Source: Opitutales bacterium (lineage in GTDB: Bacteria > Verrucomicrobiota > Verrucomicrobiia > Opitutales > UBA2987). From it: a stretch of 22,658 nt of DNA. The notes beneath the pieces were generated by a model, which saw only the letters and a program-made list of their open reading frames with translations, had not been told where the DNA came from and ran no database searches. The DNA lies in assembly GCA_021772555.1 (NCBI GenBank), contig JAJFLT010000275.1, positions 1-22,658 of the forward strand, written 5' to 3'. Of this stretch, positions 8,495 to 14,875 are shown one piece after another (the stretch's first letter is position 1; each line of letters starts with the position of its first letter). A program made the translations under genes and the position numbers.

Positions 8495-8515
8495 GGCGGG
8501 GGCCCGCCTATTTTT
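8495..8515 (+). terminator. Terminator-like GC hairpin followed by a T-rich tract
   Basis: GGCGG-GGGC-CCGCC forms a 5-bp GC stem (possibly extended by one G-T pair) and is followed at once by TATTTTTAGG. It lies about 110 nt downstream of the methyltransferase stop. It could end the M29/methyltransferase transcript, or a small RNA started near the TTGACA at 8415. The stem is short, hence the moderate confidence. Confidence 0.4.
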
Positions 8516-8561
8516 AGGAGTAGAGGGGTCGTTTTTGTGAGGCCAGTCGACGGTTCTGAAA

Positions 8562-8683
8562 TCCAGGTGTCAGTGTCCAGATGTCAGGTTACAGAAATTG
8601 ACGGTATATTTCTTCTCCCATCGCGTAACCGGCATCAGGCATTCCACTTCCTGATACCCGAAACCTGAACACCGACACCTGAA
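8562..8683. repeat. Imperfect inverted repeat of the CAGGTGTCAG type
   Basis: The left arm at 8562-8594 and the right arm at 8651-8683 are reverse complements at about 24 of 33 positions, separated by 56 nt. The core of the left arm is CAGGTGTCAGTGTCCAG. The matching right arm contains CTGAACACCGACACCTG. Similar CAGGTGTCAG-rich elements are, from memory, dispersed repeats in several bacterial groups. No transposase or obvious target duplication is visible. Confidence 0.6.
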
Positions 8684-8698
8684 TCAAATCATTCCCGA

Positions 8699-9577
8699 TT
8701 ATTGGGATGGAAGAATTATTTTTCCTCCAGCGCGAACTTGCTCCGGTTTCCAACCATTTTCACGCAATGTTCTGATATTGAGGGATTCGTGCCTTTTGGC
8801 AAGGCGCGCCCCATCTTCATCTCGAACCAATGGACAATGATAAAATGCCGGCGGAGTCTGGTTGAGCTGCCGGTATATCAGGAGTTGCCTGGCGGTCGAA
8901 GTGAACAAGTCCTCGCCCCTCACCACTTCCGTCACACCCATTGCGCAATCATCCACCACCACCGCCAATTCATAAGAGGGAAAGCCGTCCTTTCGCCAGA
9001 CCAGGAAATCGCCAAAGTCCTTACCGGCCTCCTTTTTCACCCGGCCTGTTTTCCCGTCCTCAAAGGTAATCGATTCTCCCACCGGAACCCGAAACCGCCA
9101 ATTCATACGGCCTGGTTCCGGCTCGTCGCGCCCGGTACCTTCGGGTGGCCGCAGGGCCAGAGGAAAGGGAGGATCGGCTTCGCCTTCATGGGGCGCTCTC
9201 AAGGCACGCTCGACATCTTTTCGGGAATGAGGAGACGGATAAATGGCGCCGCCATCCTTTAGAACCTCCCACGCCCGCAGGTAGAATTTCATGCGTGCGC
9301 TCTGGCTATAGGGTGCGGCCGGACCCCCCATATCCGGCCCCTCCTGCCAACGGCAACCCAGCCAATGCAAATCTTCAATCATGGCCTCGGTGTAAGCGTC
9401 TTTACAACGCGGCCGATCCAGGTCCTCGTTTCTCAAAATAAGGACGCCCTTATTTTGACGGCAGCGCTGGTCGGCAACCCAAAAGGTGCGGGCGTGACCC
9501 AAATGCAAATAACCGGAAGGCGTGGGGGCCAGACGACCCCGGTAGGGAAGCGTTTTTGAGGCTTTATCAACGGACAT
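8699..9577 (-). CDS. gluQRS: Glutamyl-queuosine tRNA(Asp) synthetase (GluQ-RS)
   Basis: A truncated paralogue of glutamyl-tRNA synthetase (292 aa) that activates Glu and attaches it to the queuosine at position 34 of tRNA(Asp). R-L-A-P-T-P-S-G-Y-L-H-L-G-H-A (15-29) is the HIGH-box region, with H25-L-G-H28. L-A-K-R-H-E-S at 259-265 is the KMSKS-like loop, and the protein ends soon after it, without an anticodon-binding domain, as expected for this family. The zinc-binding site of E. coli GluQ-RS (Cys-x-Cys after Y-P) is replaced here by Y-P-S-P-H-S-R-K (113-120), so this copy probably does not bind zinc there. ATG 9577 is preceded by AGGA about 11 nt upstream. Queuosine context: a VUT transporter gene at 3544-4146. 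Confidence 0.92.
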   Translation of the reverse strand: MSVDKASKTLPYRGRLAPTPSGYLHLGHARTFWVADQRCRQNKGVLILRNEDLDRPRCKDAYTEAMIEDLHWLGCRWQEGPDMGGPAAPYSQSARMKFYLRAWEVLKDGGAIYPSPHSRKDVERALRAPHEGEADPPFPLALRPPEGTGRDEPEPGRMNWRFRVPVGESITFEDGKTGRVKKEAGKDFGDFLVWRKDGFPSYELAVVVDDCAMGVTEVVRGEDLFTSTARQLLIYRQLNQTPPAFYHCPLVRDEDGARLAKRHESLNIRTLRENGWKPEQVRAGGKIILPSQ

Positions 9578-9668
9578 GAAAAAAACAATCCTGTTTCGCT
9601 ACCCTCAGGGCTGGCAATCGGAAAAAGTCTTTGCCTTTCTCCGCCCTTATGCTTCATAAAGCCAAGGA

Positions 9669-9742
9669 TTATACAGATAAACGCATTGATTGAAAAAATG
9701 ATTCAATCAATGCTTAACCAATATCGGTGATTATCTGTGTAT
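9669..9742. repeat. Nested inverted repeat with a perfect 12-bp hairpin
   Basis: GCATTGATTGAA (9683-9694) and TTCAATCAATGC (9702-9713) pair perfectly around a 7-nt loop. Outside them, TTATACAGATAA (9669-9680) is a partial reverse complement of TTATCTGTGTAT (9731-9742). Neither strand shows a T-run directly after the stem, so it does not look like an intrinsic terminator. It lies between divergent gluQRS and the DEAD-box gene. The ACAGAT core recalls the repeat at 21893-21986. Confidence 0.6.
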
Positions 9743-9817
9743 TCTATAACTTCCTAATTAGTACTGCGGGGGTTATGAATTTTTTCAAAAATCGCCGTAT
9801 GACAACTTGTATATTTT

Positions 9818-11074
9818 ATGAATGATCCAGACGAAAATTTAATAGACTTTGAAGCGCCGGAAGATTTCTCCGGCCTTGGATTGAGCGAGGCGGTAGTTCG
9901 TGCCGTCAAAGACAAGGGCTACGAGAAACCTTCCTCGGTGCAGGCCCAGGCCATACCACTGGTATTGAACGGCCGGGACATAATCGGCGCATCCCATACC
10001 GGAACGGGCAAAACGGCAGCCTTTGCCCTACCCATTCTTTCCATGCTCAAACAGCACGGCGCCCTGCGCTGTCTCATCCTCGAGCCGACCCGGGAATTGG
10101 CCCAGCAAGTGGAAAATGCCTTTAACGCTTACGGTAAAGGAACGGACTTGAGGACGACCTTGCTGCATGGAGGGGTGGGATACGGGAAACAGATCGATGG
10201 TTTGGAAAAGGGAACGGATATCATTGTCGCCACGCCCGGCAGGCTGCTCGACCATTTGGGGCGAAGAACGTTCTCGCTCGATAAATTAACCTTCCTCGTC
10301 CTCGATGAAGCCGACCGCATGCTCGATATGGGGTTCATGCCCGACGTGCGTCGGATTATAGGGCAATGCGCCAGCAAGGGACGCCAAAGCATGCTCTTTT
10401 CGGCCACTTTGGTTCCGGCGATTGAAAGCGTGGCCGCGTGGGTCCTGCGCGACCCGGTCCGCATCAGCATCGGCGGCGGAACATCCACCGCCAACACCAT
10501 TACGCATGCCATCTATCCGGTGGACGATCGCCAAAAATTCGACCTTCTGGTGGCGATTCTAAAAATGCTCGATTATCGCAGCGTAATCATTTTTTGCCGC
10601 ACCAAAAACGGGGCCGACCTCATTGCCAGATGGCTCGAAAACACCAACCACAAGACGGCCATCCTGCACTCCGATCGCTCCCAAAAAGAGCGCGACAAGG
10701 CCATGGAGGGATTCAAGTCGGGACAGGTGGAAATCCTCGTGGCCACGGATATCGTCTCGCGCGGCATCGATATCATGGATGTGAGCCATGTCATCAACTA
10801 CGATATACCGCAGCATCGCGAGGACTATGTCCACCGTATCGGACGAACCGGCCGCATGAATAATGAGGGCGATGCGGTGACTCTCTTTACGGCCAGCGAC
10901 CAAGAATTCTTGAAAAAAATCGAGGATTTCATCGGTCAAAAAATCGACCGCAAAAAAATCGAAAATTTCGATTACACCTGGACGCCCATTCTGGAAGAAC
11001 AAAAGCCCCAACCCAAACGCCGCAATCGGGGATTTTCCAAAGCTTCGGGAATGAACCTGGGCCGCCGCCGGTAA
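9818..11074 (+). CDS. RhlE-like DEAD-box ATP-dependent RNA helicase
   Basis: A 418-aa helicase that remodels RNA or RNA-protein complexes such as ribosome precursors or degradosome substrates. All motifs are in place: the Q motif in F-S-G-L-G-L...S-S-V-Q-A-Q-A-I-P (17-47), A-S-H-T-G-T-G-K-T (58-66), P-T-R-E-L-A (90-95), T-P-G-R (139-142), D-E-A-D (163-166) and S-A-T (195-197). A-T-D-I-V-S-R-G-I-D (309-318) and H-R-I-G-R-T-G-R (339-346) complete the C-terminal RecA domain. A short basic C-terminal tail (K-P-Q-P-K-R-R-N-R...G-R-R-R) probably helps RNA binding. No Shine-Dalgarno sequence precedes ATG 9818. Such genes are often cold-induced, but nothing in the sequence proves that here. Confidence 0.94.
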   Translation: MNDPDENLIDFEAPEDFSGLGLSEAVVRAVKDKGYEKPSSVQAQAIPLVLNGRDIIGASHTGTGKTAAFALPILSMLKQHGALRCLILEPTRELAQQVENAFNAYGKGTDLRTTLLHGGVGYGKQIDGLEKGTDIIVATPGRLLDHLGRRTFSLDKLTFLVLDEADRMLDMGFMPDVRRIIGQCASKGRQSMLFSATLVPAIESVAAWVLRDPVRISIGGGTSTANTITHAIYPVDDRQKFDLLVAILKMLDYRSVIIFCRTKNGADLIARWLENTNHKTAILHSDRSQKERDKAMEGFKSGQVEILVATDIVSRGIDIMDVSHVINYDIPQHREDYVHRIGRTGRMNNEGDAVTLFTASDQEFLKKIEDFIGQKIDRKKIENFDYTWTPILEEQKPQPKRRNRGFSKASGMNLGRRR

Positions 11075-11120
11075 TGGGCTGGCTTTATCCCGTCATTAAG
11101 TAACGTGACTAAAATTAAGA

Positions 11121-11151
11121 TTGACGATTTTTGATATATAAGGAATATTAT
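11121..11151 (+). promoter_or_regulatory. Possible promoter of the toxin-antitoxin pair
   Basis: TTGACG at 11121-11126 and TATTAT at 11146-11151 are separated by 19 nt, slightly longer than ideal. The start codon is only 8 nt beyond the -10 box, so the transcript would be nearly leaderless. AAGG lies inside the spacer. Prediction by eye only. Confidence 0.3.
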
Positions 11152-11158
11152 TCAATCA

Positions 11159-11380
11159 ATGAACATTAGAGCGACAATTACCGACTCAACTCATTTGAAA
11201 TTACTCTCCCCTGTCGATTTGCCACCGGGTGCCAGTGTAGTTATTTCCATTGATGAGGATGCCGATAAGAGTGATTTTTACGTCGCTTCATCATTGGGTT
11301 TAAGTCGTGCCTATGCCGATTCTGAACCCGATTATTCAGCATCAGATATGCTAAGCTCGAATCCCGAATTTAAGAAGTGA
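11159..11380 (+). CDS. Antitoxin-like small protein, partner of the MazF/PemK-type toxin
   Basis: A 73-aa acidic protein: I-R-A-T-I-T-D-S-T-H-L-K-L-L-S-P, then a proline/glycine turn, V-V-I-S-I-D, and a C-terminal L-S-R-A-Y-A-D-S-E-P-D-Y-S...N-P-E-F. The N-terminal half has the alternating pattern of a small beta domain. The second half looks like the extended toxin-binding tail common in antitoxins (R-A-Y-x-x-x-E-P-x-Y-S is a recurring pattern in such genes). Its stop TGA overlaps the GTG start of the toxin gene, the classic translational coupling of a type II toxin-antitoxin operon. No AbrB or ribbon-helix-helix fold can be named with certainty, so the role rests on the pattern and the neighbour. 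Confidence 0.75.
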   Translation: MNIRATITDSTHLKLLSPVDLPPGASVVISIDEDADKSDFYVASSLGLSRAYADSEPDYSASDMLSSNPEFKK

Positions 11381-11718
11381 AAGAAGGGGATATAGCTTTG
11401 GCTATTATTTCCCAATCTGATTGGAAGAACAAATTGCGTCCGGTTCTTCTTCTCAGAAAGATGCCTGGATATGGCGACTTTTTAGTTTGCGGTATTAGCT
11501 CGCAACTTCACCGGGAAATCAAAGATTTTGATTTCGTTATATCAGAGGCCGATTCAGAATTCCCGTCCACCGGCTTAAAGCGCAACTCGCTTTTCCGCTT
11601 ATCATTCCTTGGCATAGTGCCTTCCTCAGAAATTGCGGGAGTTCTCGGAAAGATTTCTTCCGGCTCTTTGTCAACTCTCCAGCAAAGGTTATCGGGTTAT
11701 CTAATTAACAGGAAATAA
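11377..11718 (+). CDS. MazF/PemK-type endoribonuclease toxin
   Basis: A 113-aa protein beginning at GTG 11377 (GTGA overlap with the antitoxin stop). M-K-E-G-D-I-A-L-A opens the PemK/MazF SH3-like barrel. K-L-R-P-V-L-L-L-R follows at about 19-27, F-L-V-C-G-I-S-S-Q at 34-42, and G-L-K-R-N-S-L-F-R-L at 66-75. In characterised MazF/PemK members, the Arg of the R-P-V-L block and a Thr/Ser in the I-S-S block form the mRNA-cleavage site. Both positions are occupied here (R21, S41/S42). It would cleave mRNA when released from the antitoxin. The DEAD-box gene lies upstream and the HPr gene converges from downstream. Confidence 0.82.
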   Translation: MKEGDIALAIISQSDWKNKLRPVLLLRKMPGYGDFLVCGISSQLHREIKDFDFVISEADSEFPSTGLKRNSLFRLSFLGIVPSSEIAGVLGKISSGSLSTLQQRLSGYLINRK

Positions 11719-11817
11719 CAAACTCAACGGGAAAGGGATCAAATTGGCCAGACTTGGTAGTTTTAAAATGGTCGGATCGCTTTACTTGAAACTGCTGCCG
11801 AGGTCTGGAGGCCTTAT

Positions 11818-12081
11818 CTACTCCATTTCAAATTTGCGCTCGAAGAGGTCTTCCAACTCTTTTAACAACGCTTCACCCTGTTCGCCAACGGTCACGAATT
11901 TCAATTGTGTGCCCTTGGCGGCGGCCAGCATCATGAGGCCCATAATGCTCTTGCCATTGACCTGTTCACCGTCCTTTTCCACATAAACTTCGGCTTCGTA
12001 TTTGCCCGCGGCCTTTACGATCATGGCGGCAGGACGGGCGTGGAGACCCTGCTTATTCAGGACCACCAGGGTTTTTTCCAT
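11818..12081 (-). CDS. ptsH: HPr phosphocarrier protein
   Basis: With ATG 12081 the product is an 87-aa HPr. The catalytic histidine lies in G-L-H14-A-R-P-A, and the regulatory serine in N-G-K-S45-I-M-G-L-M-M-L-A-A-A-K-G, equivalent to the Ser46 phosphorylated by HPr kinase. It thus keeps both PEP-phosphotransfer and kinase-control sites. In many non-fermentative phyla HPr lives in an incomplete PTS with a regulatory role, and no enzyme I or EII is in this window. The frame is open upstream to 12303, but only MEKTLVV matches a normal HPr N-terminus. ATG 12117 would add 12 residues without a Shine-Dalgarno sequence, whereas AGGA lies 10 nt before ATG 12081. It follows the ABC exporter on the same strand after 130 nt. 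Confidence 0.93.
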   Translation of the reverse strand: MEKTLVVLNKQGLHARPAAMIVKAAGKYEAEVYVEKDGEQVNGKSIMGLMMLAAAKGTQLKFVTVGEQGEALLKELEDLFERKFEME

Positions 12082-12180
12082 TTTCTGGATTTCCTGATTT
12101 GTATCTTCTGCCGCCATTTCAGTTATATGGATACCATGTGGCAAGTTGACTTGTCGGCAATCTAATTTTGCAGCTTGCCG

Positions 12181-12202
12181 CATCCATCGGGAAAGATGGA
12201 TG
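12181..12202 (-). other. Intercistronic 8-bp hairpin between the ABC exporter and ptsH
   Basis: CATCCATC and GATGGATG pair perfectly around the 6-nt loop GGGAAA, 9 nt after the stop of the exporter gene. On the minus strand no T-run follows, so a plain intrinsic terminator is unlikely. An RNA-stability or processing element between the two genes is more plausible. A second, weaker pairing (CGGCAA/TTGCCG) lies just downstream. Confidence 0.45.
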
Positions 12203-12211
12203 GATTTGTTT

Positions 12212-13978
12212 TCAGCCTCCCGCCGGTTGCTCCAGAAGGGTTTCCTGCTCGGGAATGAAATCGTGCTGGGTATTCCAGAGATGGCTGTAGTGACCCTCCT
12301 CAATCAAAAGACTGGAGTGGGTTCCGGCCTCCACCACTTTGCCTTTTTCCAGCACGACGATTTGATCGGCCCGGCTGACCGTCGATAGCCGGTGGGCGAT
12401 GACCAGCACCGTGCGGTCTTTAACCAGTGTCTCCAGCGCCTCCTGAATGTAGCGCTCCGTCACGCTGTCCACGCTCGAAGTGGCTTCGTCCAAAATGATC
12501 AGCGATGGATTTTTGAGGAGCACCCTGGCAATGGTCAGGCGCTGCTTTTCACCCATGCTCAAGCGGATACCACGCTCGCCGATCATGGTATTCATACCAT
12601 CCGGCAATTGGCTGACAAACTCGAGGGCGCGGGCCCCATCAAGGGCTGTTTGCAAATCCGTGCCGGTGGCGTCTTCCCGGGCCAGAAGCAGGTTTTCCTC
12701 CACCGTGCCGTCAAAGAGAAAAGGATCCTGAGCGACAAGGCCGATGTTGCCCCGCAATTGCTCCAGTTTCATGTCGCGCACATCGACATCGTTTATGGTG
12801 ACCTGGCCGCTGCCGACATCGTAATAACGCAGCAATAGATTGGCGATTGTGCTCTTACCCGCGCCGGTGTGCCCGACCAGTGCGGTGACCTTGCCCGGTG
12901 GCAGTTCCAGATTGAGGTCCTCAATCACCTGGTCGCGTTCCGGGTAGGAAAAATTGACGTTCTGGAAGCAAACCCTATGCCTTCCCGGCGGAAAAGGTTT
13001 GGGATTTTCGGGGTCTTGCACATCGACCGGGTGGTCCAGAATTTCGAAAACCCGCTCGCCCGAGGCCTTGGCCGCGCTGAGCATGTGATTAAGCATATTC
13101 AATCGGTTCAGCGGCTCGTAGAGCATGGCGCAATAAGCGAAAAAAGCCACAAATTTGCCAAAGCTGAAGGTGGGATCGCTGATCAGGAGATAACCTCCCA
13201 TGCCGATGACGGCGACAGTACCCATACTGGCGATGAAGTTGGAGACCGGATTGTAAAGAGACCAGCGAAACATGGCCTGAAGGGTTCGTTCCCGCAACTC
13301 CTCGGCGTGGCCACGGAACCGGCGGCGTTCCCTTGCCTTGAGTGCAAATGAGTGTATGAGGCGGTTTCCCTGGATGTCCTCGATGAGCAGGCTGTTTAAT
13401 TCACCGGCCGCAGCGCGCACTTTCCTCCAGTTGATGCGGGTGGCCTTGGCGTGATTCCAGGCGATAACAATTAGAACGGGAAGGGGCGCCAAAACCAGAA
13501 CGGCCAGGCGTGGTTCCATCCAAAAGAGCATGGACGTAATGCCTGCAATGGTGAGCAGCGCCACCGTTCCTTGTTCCGTCCCGTCCAGCAAAGCCCGCTC
13601 CAGATCCTGGACATCTTCAATTACGCGGGAGGCAATTTCCCCACTCTTTCTTCGATCGTAAAAAGAGACCGGCAGTTCGAGCAATTTAAGATGCAAGTCG
13701 TGCCGCAGATCGATGAGAACCTTTTGCTCCAGGGTATTGTTTACCCTGATGCGCATACTGTTGAGAAATTCACGGGCCAAATAACAACCGGCCACCAGGA
13801 GCACTCCCAACCAGAGCATGTTCAGCTTTTTTTGGGCGATGATATCGTCGAAAACCCATTGAAACAACCGCGGCACCGTGAGCAAAAACAGCATGCTGCC
13901 GACGGCCAGGGCCAAAGTCAGAATAAAAAGCCACTTATAGCGAAATAGGTAGCCGGAAACTCTCCAAATGATGTCCAT
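12212..13978 (-). CDS. MsbA-like ABC exporter (fused permease and ATPase)
   Basis: A 588-aa half-transporter that would work as a homodimer in the inner membrane. The first ~310 residues are an ABC type-1 exporter domain with about six membrane helices (19-38, 56-68, 140-150, 157-174, 252-266 and around 276-290). The nucleotide-binding domain follows. Walker A is G-H-T-G-A-G-K-S-T (369-377), the Q-loop Q417, the signature L-S-M-G-E-K-Q-R (473-480), Walker B I-I-L-D-E-A (494-499) and the H-loop H529. The signature has Met and Glu where L-S-G-G-Q is standard; such variants occur in active exporters. MsbA relatives move lipids or drugs, and the substrate here cannot be read. A TTGACA at 14031-14026 on this strand may be its -35 box. 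Confidence 0.92.
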   Translation of the reverse strand: MDIIWRVSGYLFRYKWLFILTLALAVGSMLFLLTVPRLFQWVFDDIIAQKKLNMLWLGVLLVAGCYLAREFLNSMRIRVNNTLEQKVLIDLRHDLHLKLLELPVSFYDRRKSGEIASRVIEDVQDLERALLDGTEQGTVALLTIAGITSMLFWMEPRLAVLVLAPLPVLIVIAWNHAKATRINWRKVRAAAGELNSLLIEDIQGNRLIHSFALKARERRRFRGHAEELRERTLQAMFRWSLYNPVSNFIASMGTVAVIGMGGYLLISDPTFSFGKFVAFFAYCAMLYEPLNRLNMLNHMLSAAKASGERVFEILDHPVDVQDPENPKPFPPGRHRVCFQNVNFSYPERDQVIEDLNLELPPGKVTALVGHTGAGKSTIANLLLRYYDVGSGQVTINDVDVRDMKLEQLRGNIGLVAQDPFLFDGTVEENLLLAREDATGTDLQTALDGARALEFVSQLPDGMNTMIGERGIRLSMGEKQRLTIARVLLKNPSLIILDEATSSVDSVTERYIQEALETLVKDRTVLVIAHRLSTVSRADQIVVLEKGKVVEAGTHSSLLIEEGHYSHLWNTQHDFIPEQETLLEQPAGG

Positions 13979-14133
13979 ACAAATTACTTAAAAGAAATTG
14001 AGAGAAAATGCCATTGCGGCAAAGCTGTCAAAATTAAACCGGTTGCGGCTGCGGTGTGCGATCATTCGAATAATCTGAAACGTTTGTTAACTAGAATTCT
14101 AAGTGTTTAATATACATATATTAACAAAATAAT

Positions 14134-14162
14134 TTGACTCCTTTGACGGACTGCCATATACT
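14134..14162 (+). promoter_or_regulatory. Near-consensus sigma-70 promoter of satP
   Basis: TTGACT (14134-14139), a 17-nt spacer and TATACT (14157-14162) give the best housekeeping-type promoter in the window. The predicted transcript starts near 14169 and leaves a leader of about 80 nt before satP. A lone TATAAT at 14226-14231 could be a second -10, but no -35 matches it. Confidence 0.7.
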
Positions 14163-14178
14163 AAGATGTTGCAGTAGT

Positions 14179-14200
14179 TCAGGGCTTTCCAAAGTCCTGA
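14179..14200 (+). promoter_or_regulatory. Leader hairpin in the satP 5' untranslated region
   Basis: TCAGGGCTT and AAGTCCTGA form a 9-bp stem (one G-U pair) with the 4-nt loop TCCA, starting about 10 nt after the predicted transcription start. GGAAAAATTTT follows it. It could stabilise the 5' end or act as an attenuator or protein-binding site. No known riboswitch fold is recognisable. Confidence 0.5.
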
Positions 14201-14249
14201 GGAAAAATTTTACGAGCGCTTTTAGTATAATCAATGGAGTAGTCAGCAA

Positions 14250-14864
14250 ATGGATAATCATATTGAGTTAAAACATAGTGAATTATTAATGGTCAAGGAA
14301 GAGGACACCACCTCGAACCCGGCCCCTCTCGGTTTGATGGGGTTTGGCATGACCACTGTTCTTTTAAACATCCACAATGCCGGAATTTATGGTCTTGGGT
14401 CGATGATTCTGGCCATGGGAATTTTTTACGGCGGGTTAGCCCAGATTCTGGCGGGCATCATGGAGTGGAAAAAGGGAAACACATTCGGTACCACGGCCTT
14501 TACTTCCTACGGTCTTTTCTGGCTCTCTCTGGTGGCATTGATCGTATTGCCAAAAATGGGATGGGGGGCCGCTCCGGAAAAATCGGCCATGGTCGCCTAT
14601 TTGGTCATGTGGGGCCTTTTTACGGCGGTTCTGTTCGTCGGCACTTTGAAACTGAACGGCGCCCTGCAGTTCGTTTTTGCCTCTCTCGCCGTGCTATTCT
14701 TTTTGCTCGCTTTGGGTGACTACACGGACAATGCCACGATTAAACTGATTGCGGGTTACGAGGGAATCATTTGCGGATTATCCGCCATCTACACCGCCTT
14801 GGCCCAGGTCCTGAACGAAGTTTATGGCAAAACCGTCCTGCCCATCTGGCCGGTTAAAAGTTAA
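14250..14864 (+). CDS. satP: Acetate uptake transporter, GPR1/FUN34/YaaH family
   Basis: A 204-aa inner-membrane protein with six hydrophobic segments. The family signature N-P-A-P-L-G-L is at residues 23-29 in front of the first helix, and the G-I-F-Y-G-G-L-A-Q-I-L-A-G...E-W-K-K-G-N-T-F-G-T-T-A-F block is also typical. E. coli SatP (188 aa) takes up acetate and succinate with protons, and acetate uptake or release is the likely job here. GGAG lies 10 nt upstream of ATG 14250. Transcription is expected from the promoter at 14134-14162 through a hairpin leader. The URO-D-like gene starts only 11 nt after the stop, so the two are very probably co-transcribed. Confidence 0.92.
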   Translation: MDNHIELKHSELLMVKEEDTTSNPAPLGLMGFGMTTVLLNIHNAGIYGLGSMILAMGIFYGGLAQILAGIMEWKKGNTFGTTAFTSYGLFWLSLVALIVLPKMGWGAAPEKSAMVAYLVMWGLFTAVLFVGTLKLNGALQFVFASLAVLFFLLALGDYTDNATIKLIAGYEGIICGLSAIYTALAQVLNEVYGKTVLPIWPVKS

Positions 14865-14875
14865 ATTCGGCTGGT

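Larger units (their letters stand above)
8385..8698. other. Gene-free 314-nt stretch with hairpins and a dispersed repeat
   Basis: No convincing reading frame is present. The left half is AT-rich with a TTGACA at 8415-8420, then two GC-rich hairpins: GGGAG/CTCCC at 8469-8482, and GGCGG/CCGCC at 8495-8508 followed by TATTTTT. The right half, 8562-8683, is an imperfect inverted repeat. The stretch separates the methyltransferase gene from the 3' end of gluQRS, so transcription converges on it. Confidence 0.6.
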
